DNA of 64,000 nucleotides from Impatiens glandulifera (lineage: Eukaryota > Streptophyta > Magnoliopsida > Ericales > Balsaminaceae). The notes below the pieces were generated by a model that searched no databases, was not told the DNA's origin, and was given only the letters and a program-made list of their open reading frames with translations. The position numbers and the translations under genes are program-made. Positions 1-11,938 of this stretch are shown here, in pieces; the first letter of the stretch is position 1; each line of letters begins with the position of its first letter. The stretch covers positions 22,980,117 through 23,044,116 of the forward strand of contig NC_061866.1 of assembly GCF_907164915.1 (NCBI RefSeq), written 5' to 3'.

Positions 1-916
1 AAGTATCTACACATAACTCATGCTCCTACACACATATTGGGATTCTTGCTTTCTCAAACTTTTCCTGAAATTAAGTCATTCCTCGCTATTCTCTATTTGC
101 ATGCTTTTTTATGATGTGATTATAAGATTAAGCACAAGTATAAATTCTCAGGGTTGGATTCTTGAGCTTGAAGATGTTTTTTCTCTTGCTAGGGAGGGAG
201 AATCCAAAAATTTTACACCTTAAAAGGGAAAACTAAAAAACAGAAGGCTCTTTTTGCACGGTTAGTACTATTTGAAAAAACTTATGATGCACTAACCTAG
301 AAACTTATAGTAGAAATGTATTACATTCTACTGTCTCTTATTTAGAGATTGTTTATTTAAATATATATTTTTTTCGGAAATAACAACAAAAAAGTGGGTT
401 ATTTAGGTTAAATAATCATCCTCTGTATTTTATATTTTAAAATGTCATAAAAAGTAGTAAGTTCTTTTTGGTAATGAGTTAATGATGAAGTGATTGATGA
501 TGGAATAAGTTAGATTATTTTGGATTATATCCAAATAACCTTTTACCAAACAAGGCCTAGTGAAACTATATTGGCTATGATTCTTGTTCTTCTCTGCAGG
601 TTCTAGACTAACAAATTTTGTGGGTATTCTTAGCCAACGACTTCGAATAGCTCCACCCGAGACTCGTGCAACTAGATACATAGTTTTCACTTTCCTATAC
701 TTCATGTTTTTATATGCAAATAAATTTATAAAATACAATTGAAGTCATATCTTAAAGTAATTTTCTGTTATCTACAGTTTGGAGAAGGCAGTATATTTTG
801 TGGATCTAGTGAGTAAAAGTGCTCAATATTGCTTTACTGATAAGAAAAATCCCGTGGGTCTTATTCTCTTAAGTGAAGTTGCTTTGGGGAGATCTATGAT
901 CTGAAAAGTGGCTAAG
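1..916 (+). pseudogene. PARP1-type poly(ADP-ribose) polymerase fragment, copy A
   Basis: Decayed exons of the catalytic region of a plant PARP1-like enzyme (NAD+-dependent ADP-ribosylation in DNA-damage response). Exons can be traced at 1-~36 (KYLHITHAPTH), 152-260 (LELEDVFSLAREGE), 600-683 ([13 protein letters not shown], then RIAPPE) and 778-916 ([16 protein letters not shown], then LLSEVALG), with plausible introns between (for example acceptor ...ctgcag at 599). The order matches the family: regulatory-to-catalytic linker, HGS motif, acceptor-loop region, SKSA-Y motif. It is broken: a TAA at 221-223, a frameshift near 788, another near 893, a mutated donor at ~684, and no upstream part inside the window. 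The reading is from family motifs seen directly; which PARP paralogue it came from is inference. Confidence 0.85.
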
Positions 917-989
917 GTGGAATTATCTTCTTGTTTTCATTTACTACAAAATAATGAATAATCATATGGTGTTATTTAATGATGTGTGT

Positions 990-2247
990 ATTATTTATAT
1001 CTTACAGGCATATGAGTGAGAAGAAATAAGAGCAAATGAATTAAGTTGTACTAAAATAGGAGTAGATGTTTTTTTTAAAAGAATTAATATTTCAAAGAAT
1101 TATTTATAGAAACTATAGAGCAATACTTTGTTATTTTGTTTCTAAGAATGTTTTTTTTATAATAAATTTGAACTTAGTTATTTGTTTTTTTATATCTTAC
1201 AGGCATACGAGTGAGAAGAAATGAGAACAAATGAGCTAAACTGTACTAAAATAGGAGTAGAGGTTTTTTTAAAAGAATTAATGTTTCAAAGAATTATTTA
1301 TAGAATGTATAGAGTAATACTTTGTTATTTTATTTCTATGAATATTTTTTATAATAAATTTGAACTTAATATTTTTAATAAACTGTTAGTTATTTGTTTT
1401 TTATATCTTACAAGCATATGAGTGAGAAGAATAAAAGCAAATGAGTTAAGCTGTACTAAAATAGGAGTAGAGGTTTTTTAAAAGAATTAATGTTTCAAAG
1501 AATTATTTATAGAAATTATAAAATAATACTTTGTTATTTTATTTCTAAGAATGTTTTTTTATAATAAATTTGAACTTAATATTTTTAATAAATTGTTGTT
1601 ATTTGTTTTTTATATCTTACAGGGGCATATGAGTGAGAAAAAATGAGAGCAAATGAGTTAAGCTGTACTAAAATAAGAGTAGAGATTTTTTAAAAGAATT
1701 AATGTTTCAAAGAATTATATATAAAAACTATAGAGTAATACTTTGTTATTTTGTTTTTAAGAATATTTTTTATAGTAAATTTGAATATAATATTTTTAAT
1801 AAATTGTTAGTTATTGGTTTTTTATATATCTTACAAGCATATGAGTGAGAAGAAATGAGAGCAAATGAGTTAAACTAATCTAAAATAGGAGAAGAGGTTT
1901 TTTAAAAGAATTAATGTTTCAAAGAATTATTTATAGAATGTATAGAGTAATAATACTTTGTTATTTTATTTCTAAGAATGTTTTTTTATAGTAAATTTGA
2001 ACTTAATATTTTTAATAAATTGTTAGTTATTTTTTTTTTATCTTACAAGCATATCAGTGAGAAGAAATGAAAGCAAATGAGTTAATTTGTACTAAAATAG
2101 GTGTAGAGGTTTTTTAAAAGAATTAATGTTTCAAAGAATTATTTATAGAAACTATAGAATAATACTTTGTTATTTTGTTTCTAAGAATGTTTTTTTATAT
2201 TAAATTTGAAATTAATATTTTTAATAAATTGTTAGTTATTTGTTTTA
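990..2247. repeat. Six-copy ~210-bp tandem repeat with embedded 3' splice-site-like motif
   Basis: Six head-to-tail units whose common anchor GCATAYGAGTGAGAA occurs at about 1008, 1203, 1414, 1625, 1837 and 2049 (spacing 195, 211, 211, 212, 212). Each unit begins with a T-rich run ending TATCTTACAGG or TATCTTACAAG, which looks like an intron 3' end, then a purine-rich stretch and an AT tail. It directly follows the PARP-like fragment, so it may have grown inside one of that gene's introns. No long reading frame runs through it. Confidence 0.85.
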
Positions 2248-2383
2248 ATTCTTATTATTAAATATTTAAGTTATATTGTTAAAATAGTTTTTTTTATTAT
2301 TAATATTCGATGAGAATGTTTTCAAATATGTAATAAAATATGAGAGAATTAGGAAAAATAAAATTAAAAAATATATATTATTT

Positions 2384-2432
2384 TTCGACGGATATTTATA
2401 TTGAATGTTTTGTCAAAATATTCGTCGAAAAC
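2384..2432. repeat. Short hairpin with TCGACG arms
   Basis: TTTTCGACGGATATTT is mirrored by AAATATTCGTCGAAAA about 20 bases on, giving a ~16-bp stem. Such TTTCGACG arms are common in subterminal regions of plant DNA transposons; no element ends were located around it. The flanks 2250-2530 are otherwise plain AT-rich DNA. Confidence 0.5.
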
Positions 2433-2529
2433 TTTGTCATAAAAATATCAAGAAACATCTCAAACTTTCCGACGTATATTCCTACAAAAAATAAAGAAAT
2501 TCTAAAAAAATAATGTATAAAAAATAATA

Positions 2530-3505
2530 AAAAAACTTACTTCGACGTATCTAATTGTACAACTAGCTCTAAGTAATAAAAGATTATTTAAACATACGTA
2601 TTATCAAAAATTTATTCATTTAACTTATTTTAGTAAACCATAGTTAATTTTTATTTTTTAATTTATATATTTATTAATTAAATATTAATATATTTTATTT
2701 CTCTTTCTTTTTCATTAATAAATGAATCCTCTATTTTTAGTTTTTTTATAAATATTTTATTATTTCTTTATGAGTATTTATTTTTGATTATTTTAATTTT
2801 ATATATATATATATATATTCTTATTTTTAATATTTTTTTTCTTATATTAACATTGATTATTAATTATTTTAAAATTGTTTAATCACAATGATGGAATATA
2901 ACAATGACTTATAATTTCAACAATAAAAATATTTCAATATAAAAGTAAATTAATTAATATTTGAATAATAATAGCAACTCTTTCATCAAACACCAAAAGA
3001 GTATTAATAAAATATTAGACAAAACAATATTCCTTATTATTACTATAAGTCATGAATAAAAAGTTATTAATTTCATTTTTGTTCATATTAAATTAAATAA
3101 GAAAGAAATTCTAAAAAATATTAAGTAAAATATAAAATTCATAAATAAGTTGTTAATTTTTTTTTTCAAAAATGAGAATTTAAGAATGATAAGAAATAAA
3201 AACTAAAAGAAACTAATATAAAAGAAAAATAAAATATGAAAAAGAAACTAATATAAACATAATAATAAATTTAAGAATGAAATAAATTACCTAGTTTATT
3301 AATGTAAAAGAATGGGAGAAAAAATATATTATATTTAATTATAAATATATAAATATAAAAATAAAAATTAACTATGGTTACTAAAAGAGGCTAAATGAGC
3401 CAATTTTTTATAGTACGTATGTTTAAACGACCTTTTATTAGTACATACGTCTATGTGAGCTAGTTATACAAGTACATACGTTTAAGTGAGTTTTTTTCCT
3501 AAATA
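2530..3505. mobile_element. ~1-kb inverted-repeat element (MITE or foldback type), non-coding
   Basis: The left arm (about 2535-2660: ACTAGCTC..., then TTTAAACATACGTA, then TAGTAAACCATAGTTAATTTT) reappears as its reverse complement at about 3365-3500, so the two ends form terminal inverted repeats of ~130 bp with scattered mismatches. The middle is AT-rich with no coding potential. I could not fix exact ends or a target-site duplication, so the superfamily is open. Confidence 0.65.
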
Positions 3506-3519
3506 TTATTGTCGTAAAT

Positions 3520-3704
3520 TCCGTAGTAAAAACTAATGGAGAAATTTATATCTTCAAGTACATACATACAATATACAATCTTCTACTACTCTTCTATCTT
3601 CAAGTACATATATACAGTACACAATCTTTTACTTTTCTTCTATCTTCTTTCTTTTCTCATCAATCTTATACTACTCTCTTCTTTCTTATTGCATTAATCT
3701 CTAA
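3520..3704. other. Pyrimidine-rich spacer with a short duplicated phrase
   Basis: TATCTTCAAGTACATA occurs twice (about 3549 and 3599), followed by CT-rich runs of the kind seen in 5' leaders. A related sequence lies in reverse complement at about 41650-41715 (TACAGTACACAATCTTC read on the minus strand). No gene is visible. Confidence 0.4.
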
Positions 3705-4019
3705 TGCAGAACCCGCAGGAGCATTGACGAGTTATGGAAAGATATTGTATCAGATTGCAGCGCCCTCGCGGGAACGTGGAGAGGAATTCCAAGCACGGAG
3801 CAGAACTGGAATATCTGCAGGAACTGGAATTTACCGTTTTTTAAACTCACTAGAATTAAAAACATTGTAAACAGATAATTCATTTACGTTTTTAGCTTTT
3901 ATTCAGAATGTTACGACTTCAAAATCATTCTAGGCCTGTCTAGAATGATCTCTTAAACTCGTGGTTTTTTTTCCCGTTTTTGGGAATTTTTAATGAAATG
4001 ACTCTAAGTCGTTTTCCCC

Positions 4020-4050
<31 letters not shown>
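3705..4050 (+). mobile_element. 3' end of an L1-like LINE with poly(A) tail
   Basis: One frame reads SIDELWKDIVSDC, then GIPSTEQNWNICRNWNLP and a stop near 3877, in the style of the extreme C-terminus of plant L1-type reverse-transcriptase/RNase H polyproteins. A ~150-base 3' UTR follows and ends in about 30 consecutive A residues (4021-4050), the hallmark of target-primed reverse transcription. It would be heavily 5'-truncated. The poly(A) is certain; the LINE assignment rests on the short C-terminal match and the tail. A processed transcript of another gene is the alternative. Confidence 0.5.
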
Positions 4051-4052
<2 letters not shown>

Positions 4053-5560
4053 ACTTCTCATCTCAATGAGGTGAAACATACAACCATGACATGTGAAATG
4101 CGTAAAAAATTGTACGAGTATAAAATTGAGAATCCAACTTCGTCTCAAAAAGAGCTACAAAAATGGGTTTCTGAAAAATTTAACATCTAGATTAGTCAAG
4201 CGACAATATCGAATACAATTAAGCGGTCATCGGAATATTTCTTGGCTAATTTGACGAAACCTGATACTAAACGACATAAATCCACAAACTTTCCAAATCT
4301 AGAAAAGGCTTTGTATGAATGGATTCTTCAACATTAAGAGCGGGTAAATATATCAAGAGAGTTAATTCAAGAGAAGGCAATAGATTTTATGAAAATATTG
4401 TATGGTGATAATGGTCCAGAGTTTGATTACTGTATTGGTTGGATGGAGAGGCACGACATGGTATCAAGTCCTTTAGGCGTTTCGGCGAAAGCGGGTTTGT
4501 CAATATGGGAGATGTGAAAAGCAACTTGCCAACAATACGAGAGAAACTAGGACTGTTTTCCATGAAATATGTTTTCAACATGGATGAAATTGGCTTGTTT
4601 TATAGATTACAAGTTGATCACTCATTAACTACAAAACAACTTGAGAGAAGAAAAAAGGACAAAGAAATAATGACAGTAGCCATTTGTTGTAATGAAGATG
4701 GGTTAGAGAAAATTTCTTTATGAATCATCGGTAAGTTTGCGGAACCACGTTTCTTTAAAAAAGTTAATTTACAAAGTTTAAATTTCCAATATCATGCCTA
4801 TAAACGAGCATGGATGACTGGACTATTGTTTGAAGAATATGTTTGATGGTTCGACAAAAAATTGGATGGACGAAAGGTTTTATTGGTTATTGACAATTGT
4901 TTTGCCCATCCAAAGGTATTTTAAGGGTTGCAAAATGTTGAATTGTTTTCTTACCACCCAATACAACTTTAAAAATTCAGCCTTGTGATGCAAGAATTAT
5001 AAGAGCATTTAAGATTCATTATCGCCGCAGATTTTGTCGTTCTATTTTAAAGGGTTTTGAGGCTGAAAAAAAAAATCCAGAGAAGATCAATGTTTTCGAT
5101 TCAATCAACATTTTTATCTAAGCTTGGATGAACAATGTTAAGAATACCACAATTGCAAATTGCTTTCAACATTGAAAACTTCGTTCAGTAGAAAATATGG
5201 TTTCACAACCTTTAGAAGAAGAGGACATTAGGGAATTATGGTCAACAATAAATGATTTACACAATCGTAACACAATGAATGTGGATCAACTCTTAGATTA
5301 TCCGGGTAAAAACAACACGACTGAGATTTTAGCTAATGAAAAAATCATTGAGTGTTTTAGAGAAAACAATCAAGATGAAGACATTGAGGATGATAATATT
5401 GTTTGGGAGCATGTTTCTCGCAATGAAGCAATTAGAGCAGCAATAAAACTTAGTGATTTTCTTTTACAATATGATAGAAGCACTCCATAAATTCATAAAG
5501 CTTTGCAAAAAATGAGGGATGAGATTCAAATAGATATAAATTTTCATATAAAGAAGACTA
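4050..5560 (+). pseudogene. Pogo-like (Tc1/mariner superfamily) transposase, broken
   Basis: A cut-and-paste transposase with a CENP-B/Tigger-type layout. An N-terminal helix-turn-helix stretch comes first (TSSQKELQKWVSEKF, then ISQATISNTIKRSSEYF), next a second HTH-like segment, then the DDE_1 catalytic region with NMDEIGLFYRL (first Asp), AICCNEDGLEKI, AWMTGLLFEEYV and VLLVIDNCFAHP (second Asp), and an acidic C-terminus (ENNQDEDIEDDN). Stops interrupt it near 4189, 4336, 4721, 4844 and 5119, and the frame also shifts, so it cannot work. The longest open pieces are 4439-4723 and 5197-5490. The first ATG lies immediately after the LINE poly(A) run. Terminal repeats were not identified. Confidence 0.85.
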
Positions 5561-5930
5561 TGGTACACTCATATTTCACTAAGGCACTCAGAATTATTAA
5601 AAAAATAGTAGATATTATTACTTTATATATCGGTTGGGACCTATATGCGCCAATAAAATATATTACTTAGTAAATTTATCGAAATTACTACTTTAGCTAT
5701 TCTGTCCGAGTCATGACTGTAAGAATTTATTACTTTACCGATGTTATAATTTTATCGAATATAATTTTATCGAGAGTCTACTGTAGGTGTAAACACTTAA
5801 ATTACACTTTTCAAATTTATAAATATTAAATAATTATTTTAAATAAATAAATTCAAAATGGTCAAAATCATATGACTAATCTAGATTGTGTGGCATACAC
5901 AGTGTATAGTTGCAACATATTTGGCTTCAC
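5561..5930. other. AT-rich stretch, no gene
   Basis: Probably the 3' flank of the pogo-like element. It has repeated short phrases (ATTACTTTA, TTTTATCGA), no open frame and no clear terminal repeat. Confidence 0.4.
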
Positions 5931-6255
5931 ATGTAGACAATGTGATGATTGGTTCACATAAACCGGTGAGTATGAGTTTAAGTGACTTTGTAACTCTTGA
6001 TGTTGACTCATTTAGAAAACTCTTTTGGAACTAATTTACAAGTAGACATCCTTCAAATAGTTCATTCTAATTGTGGATGGAAGATATGCCTCTCACTATC
6101 TTCTTATTCGTTAGAAGTTCAAGACTGTCAAAGTTGAGATGGTCGAATTGTAGATGCCATAGCTATAATGGTTACCTATAGCATGTTTTAAGACACTTTG
6201 CTATATCAATTAATCGCTGAACACTCTAAAGAGATCCCTCAAGTTGAAAAAACCA
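5931..6255 (-). pseudogene. Copia retrotransposon GAG-pre-integrase / integrase start, decayed
   Basis: Read on the minus strand, one frame gives LWHLQFDHLNFDSLELL, NKKIVRGISSIHN, then a degraded E-CEGC-like block and KSLKLILTGLCEPI. These match the pre-integrase region of Ty1/copia polyproteins (WH-R-GH-N, zinc-binding C-x-x-C, then the start of the integrase core where HTD-CGPI is expected). At least four in-frame stops are present and flanking pol is missing. The spacing and order of motifs make the assignment firm although the sequence is old. Confidence 0.75.
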
Positions 6256-7496
6256 AACCAAGAAAATGATAGAAATATGAAGTAAGACACAAATGAAAGA
6301 TATCTTACCTTCTATAATATCTCTTTCCTCTTAAAGATGATAGATATGTCAATTCATTGTATATAACTGCGAGATAATAACACAAATTTGGAAATATGAA
6401 ACACTTATTACCCAAATTTGTAATAAATCAGCCACTAATCAATAACCCCGTTGAATATTAAAAATTCATATTTAAAACTTGCAATTGCACACACGAACTA
6501 TAATAAAAACGAGAAATGCCTATAACTGTAATAAACATGATTTAGAAGTTGTTGGTAGTAAATTAGATAATTGTCTATGGTCTATAAGATGTAACATCAT
6601 ACTAGTGGAAGATTGAAAAATGAAATCACTTAGAATTAGAGAAAAAAAACAAGAAGAAGCATCAACTATAAAGAATAAAGTCATAATCGAGTAACTAATC
6701 ACTCATAACTCAAAATCTTTTATTAATTCTTGTCGTTGAACGAAATCATTCGTCAATATAGTTCTTGGTGAACCAACACCTTCATTATTGGTAGGCAAGG
6801 CATATTTCTGAGTTTCGAAGGACCCGATACGGACCTAAATTTGCCCCAAAAAATATGGGTATTTAAATTACCCGAAATATCGGTTCGGAACTGATGTGTA
6901 TCCCGATCTGAAACGAACTCAATTTTTTTAAAACTATTTCATTTGGACTCATTTAACTAATTTTAACCTATTAATATATTTTTAGTTCTTAAAATATGTT
7001 TTTAACATAATTTAAATTAATTTAACAAAATTTTATAATTAGAACTTAATTTTAAATCATTTAATTCTACGTTAACAAAATAAAATTAATTCATGTGTAT
7101 TACGTTTTATAAAATTATTTAATAAAAAAAGTTATAAATATTATATTAATTAAAATAAAACGAACAATCCTATATTATATATAAATAATATTTAAAATAA
7201 AAAATATATTAAAAGATAAAATACTCCATTTTCTCATATACTTATTCTTCATAGTCTCTTATTCTCTTCCTATTTTTTCTAATCCTCTACATATTTGAGT
7301 GGTAGGAATAGAAGCAGAACCATTTGAAATTGTAAACGAACAGTGCTAACCAAAATATGTTCTTTTAGTTATTGGATTTTTTTTGGGTACTTGGAACCGA
7401 CTTGGAACCGATCGGTTCTGTACCAAATTAGTAAATTGAGTTATACATATCCTTGACTTCTTTTGCACGTTTTTAGAAGATCTATATTCAATTGCA
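6256..7496. other. Degenerate AT-rich DNA, no gene recognised
   Basis: No frame longer than ~60 codons makes sense here. A phrase near 6800-6910 (TACCCGAAATATCGGTTCGG) and one near 7390-7430 (TTGGAACCGACTTGGAACCG) share GGTTC/GAACC elements, suggesting the edges of another decayed insertion. Confidence 0.35.
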
Positions 7497-7772
7497 CATT
7501 AATTAAGTGAGACGTCTAGTCGCGCTTCTTCAAACTAACACGTCTAATGTAGTGAGACATCTACTCGCGCTTCTTTAGACTAACACGTCTTATGAAGTGA
7601 GACGTCTACTCACTCTTCTTCAGACTAACACGTCTATTGAAGTGAGACGTCTAATCGCACTTCTTCAGACTAACACGTCTGTTGAAGTGAGACATCTACT
7701 CATGCTTCTTCAAACTAATACGTCTGATGAAGTGAGACGTCTACTCGCGCTACTTCAGAATAACACGTCGAT
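7497..7772. repeat. 45-bp tandem repeat, six copies
   Basis: Six nearly perfect head-to-tail copies of AAGTGAGACGTCTACTCGCG followed by CTTCTTCAGACTAACACGTCT. As 45 is a multiple of three, the plus strand reads as a 15-residue repeat (LLQTNTSVEVRR...), but there is no gene context, so this is likely a frame by chance. Motif words (AGACGTCTA) recur in the tandem repeat of the solo LTR at 49255-49930, so this may be a remnant of a related LTR. Confidence 0.85.
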
Positions 7773-7974
7773 GTCATGCGTCTCTTGAGTTGTACCTACG
7801 CATAGACAACTACATAACTTAGTTTTGTTTATGAACACATCATTAAAACTATATCGTATTGATTAACTTATTCACCTAAGTTTATTTTAATCAATTAAAA
7901 TTTGTTTTCTTAATTAATTATTTCTATATTAATTAATTTTCCTTTTTTCTTTACTTAAATTAATCTAACACCTT

Positions 7975-8886
7975 TCAGGTTTTCCCTTTGATTAAAACAC
8001 ATTTTCTCAAGTCTGTTTCTTTACCCAATGCTTTCGTTATTGTTTTCTGCGTTTTTCTTGTTTCACCTGTTAGATATTCTCTCTTGAAATAAATTACAGA
8101 AATATATATAAAATGATGTACAAATAAATGAAATAAATAAAATATACAAAGAACGAAATCACCATTTGAGATGTTGATTCGATGCATGTGTGAGACACAT
8201 TTCCCTTAAAATAGTTTCATCGTCTCCCGCTTGTGCTGGAGCTTATCGTAGATGGCTGTCTCCCATGGTACAACGAATCCAGTAATGATTCTGCACTAAA
8301 ATCACTACTCGTCGAACTTGATCAGCGTACCTGAACTATCACCGAGTTTTAATGGAAATATCGAGCAAATAACTCGAAGAACACTCACAAAACAAGAAGA
8401 AGACTTTTGGAATTCTAGAGTGAGAAAAAATGAAATGATGAAGTGAGTTTTAGATTAGAGATGAGAGATTTTTATATTGTTGAAAAGTTAAACCATTAAA
8501 TAAAATTATCATTTGATCCAACGGTTGGCATTGTTTGCCTCTTCATTACCTCAATATTTTTCTCTTCATTATAGAGTAATTGTTTGCCAAAACAATTAAG
8601 GCATTTACAATTCAATACTAACGTTATATGGTTTTCCAATTTGTTAATAATAATATTAATTATCATAACAAATAATAATAACAAATTCATGTAAGTTATA
8701 CTACAAATTAACAACATTTTGTTATGCATTTTAGATCAATTAATTGATTTAAATTATACATTTGGATCAATTTTCACCCTTTAATTCACGTTTGAATTTC
8801 ATGTGAATTTGATTTGATTTTATTACCCACATTCTAATTTCTATTCATTAATGGAATTTATAGAATTAGTTTAAAAATTCCAACAA
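7975..8886 (-). mobile_element. Copia-type LTR, minus orientation (partial borders)
   Basis: On the minus strand a sequence starts TGTTGGAATTTTTAAACT just after a PPT-like TAATGTGGTGGAT, the usual junction of polypurine tract and 3' LTR in Tork-like copia elements (inferred). A promoter-like part follows, with a leader ending near 8230 (GGAGACAGCCATC, CGATAAGCTCCAGC). The far end is not certain; I stop at ~7975 where ...AAAACCTGAAAGG is found. No TG...CA pair or target duplication could be confirmed. Confidence 0.5.
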
Positions 8887-9690
8887 TCCACCACATTAAT
8901 GGAAATTGAAAGATTAACTCGGTGAAAGGTTCAACAGTTGAATTTTACATAGGATAGGTAGGGGTAACCCTTTGAACATTCCCTTATGAAAGTATATAAC
9001 TTTACTAGCTGATTAGTAGACTCGATATCCTTGAACTATTCTACCATTTGTGTAAACGATTACACACTTCACATAGAATTCTCCCTGATACATGTCAAAC
9101 TCTCATGGTTATGTCTGTTTTGGCCATGGAACACGCGCCTGGTTCTGTGAGAGGGTCTAGAATTGAGCCGTGCAATTCTTTCGAAGCGGCCCCACTTCTC
9201 CCTCACATAGGTGATCTCTTTGTTCATAAAGAATCATTAAAAACTACATGCTTATCCTCGTCAAAATATATATTGTTTTATTATAGGATTACTCCTCAAC
9301 ATTAACTTTCCAAGTTAGTACAATTAGGTTGTCCCATTGAACCATGTTCTTGGGATCTCCAGTCTGCATAGGTTGGGTTTTCCTTCATACCAACTTATAG
9401 TAGGCTGATGTCTCAAATGACTTCAAACTATATCTCTATTCAATAATCTGATTTATGGATCCATAATGTTATCTTTGACTTACATAGTCAAATTTGATAA
9501 CTCCATTAAAGAGTATACTCTAATGACATAATGTCTAAGACATGGATGTCTAGACTTGTCACTGACTCTAAGCTTGTACAATTTCTAATTACTATCACAA
9601 TAATTAGAAATTTATGTTGGTACATTCTTAGTTAACCTTGGAACATCTTCTAATAAGAAGCATAGTCATTCGTACATGCTTATCATTTAA
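8887..9690 (-). mobile_element. Copia internal 3' non-coding region and polypurine tract
   Basis: The sequence upstream (minus sense) of the LTR start at 8886 is non-coding and unlike its AT-rich surroundings; it includes GGCCGCTTCGAAAGAATTGC around 9175-9195. Position between the LTR and the expected but absent RNase H end suggests the 3' untranslated part of a copia element. No coding domain is left to prove it. Confidence 0.4.
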
Positions 9691-11938
9691 TTTTTTATGA
9701 AAATATTGTTTACTTGACTAACTAGTAGACAAAATATCTTTGAACTATTCTGCCTTCGTGTAAACGATTATATATTTTACATAAAATATTTTATTTTTCG
9801 ACATAAGTCAAAAATAGAGATTATAACGTTTAATTTATCCATCATAAGTTTCTTAGAAGATTTCCATACGTATATTGCACTTCTAAGTGCAAACATATTC
9901 ACTTTAAGACGTAAAGTCTTTCATTTAATAATATCAATATATTATTTGATAACAACATGATATTTCGTTTAGTACAATTTATATCCTTTATGGATTTAAT
10001 CATTTTTATCGTAATTTTCAACGATAAAAATATCGTACAAAAGACACGTACTGAAATAATTTTCATTGTCTTCATGATATATATAATTGTCACATCCACT
10101 TTTTAATAAAAGTATGATCAAATTTTCATATCATTATTATAAAATTTGTTATAAGTCATATCAAGACTTTATAAACTTTCTTTTTCATTTATTTCATAAA
10201 TTCTTTTGAAGACATTGGTTCTTCAAATGTTTATGAAAATAATGTCAAAATATGACACGTTTCTTGATTTCAAAATCCTCAAATCTAAATTATCGATTTG
10301 AACATCAACTCAGCAAATATAAACAAGACATTTTTTGTTATTTTATTTCTTTTTATAAAGTTGCACAACTTTATCTTTTATAGAGAACATATTTCTATAA
10401 CAACAAATTATTTTTAAATTTATCATAATATACACAATTTTTTTTGTGTTATAATCAATAAAAATATTTATTCCCACATTCGTGTTGGTATCCTTTTTAA
10501 ATCACACACATTTGTATGATTTAAATCGATAATTTTGTAATCAAGATATTGTCACACAATTCTTTTACAAATTTCTTTTGTTATACTTAATCTACATTGA
10601 ATAAGATAACTATATTATAAATATTTAATTGAATAAAACATAATTTCTATAAGAGAGATTAGAATGTTTATTCATTTAAAAATCATTCTTCACATAATCT
10701 CTACATAATAAATTAAAATATTTAATTAATTAAAATATTTATTTTAACACTTCATTTCTATAAAAGAAATTATAATATTTAATCAAATAAATATTCACCG
10801 TATTACATTATTTCTACAAAAGAAATCATAATGTTTCAAGCATCTTTGACCGAAGTCACTTAAATATTTATTTTCGGTTGTACGTTTGCATCCCATAATA
10901 TTGGCACGTTTGCCACATTATTCTCAAATCAAACAAGACTTTCCTTGTAATTATTTGATTTCAAAATTATCAAATTAAGTAAGTCTTAATGATGCATTAA
11001 ACAATGTATATCAAATATATTATATTAAACCAAAATTAATATATCCATATATATGATATTGTATATTATTGCTTCTTTAATTTTAGTCACCTCAACAAAA
11101 CAACTATAATATATATAGTCAATAACATAGAAACGTAATCAAATAAATAATATGTCATATATTATTAAACAAATATATATACAATTTCATTTATCATTAA
11201 AAATACGTTTAAAAATACATGATAATTAATTAGAATATTAATTATTACACTTAATTAGAATGTTGACCATTTATCTTTAATCAAATAGAAACTAACTAAT
11301 TATATAAATAAGTATCCATGTCATCAATTATTTGTTTCTTAATTAATTAGATGACCTTTAAAATTTTATAACAAATCTTTGTCAATCAAAGAACACATAA
11401 TATGTGAAAATTTTCAATATTATCTATTAAAATAAAATAGATAGAAAATAAATCTTTATTTATATATGTATATAAATTTCTAGATGATCATACTTATTAT
11501 GAATGAATATGAATCATCCTATTATTAGCTAATATGTATGATTTATATTAATAATCACTTAGCTACATCATCAAATTAAATATAAATACAAATATATTTC
11601 ATGTCTTAATCGAAGCACTTACATTGCCATGTTTTGAACAATAATCGACGTGAAACGAGTATGCACTCTCAAAACAAATATGAGTGGATTATTTTCACCG
11701 AGACTAATTTCCATAGTCGTGTCTCTTTAAATGCATGATTAGAATAAGTTCTATCACAAACAACTTATTTAATCTCAAGAAATTAAAATGTCTCAAAATA
11801 TTAATGACAATATTATTTTGACAAATTAAATTTCTACATAAGAAATCGTTAAGATGCCCAATTCATTTCATGAAATTATAATGATTTCAACATTCATGAT
11901 TAATATCATTTAGACAAATGGTATTATATATATATATA
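9691..11938. other. AT-rich stretch, no gene
   Basis: Very AT-rich. Contains imperfect dispersed phrases such as TTTCTATAARAGAAATTA (about 10645, 10755, 10810) and TAATCAAATAAATATT. TTTGAACTATTCTGCCTTCGTGTAAACGATTA at ~9743-9774 repeats a phrase from ~9031 in the neighbouring copia-like region, so at least the first part is probably more retrotransposon debris. No coding frame is convincing. Confidence 0.4.

Noticed and set aside
7597..7788. 63-codon repetitive protein frame
   Set aside because: A 45-bp repeat stays open by its length; no promoter, neighbours or family support.
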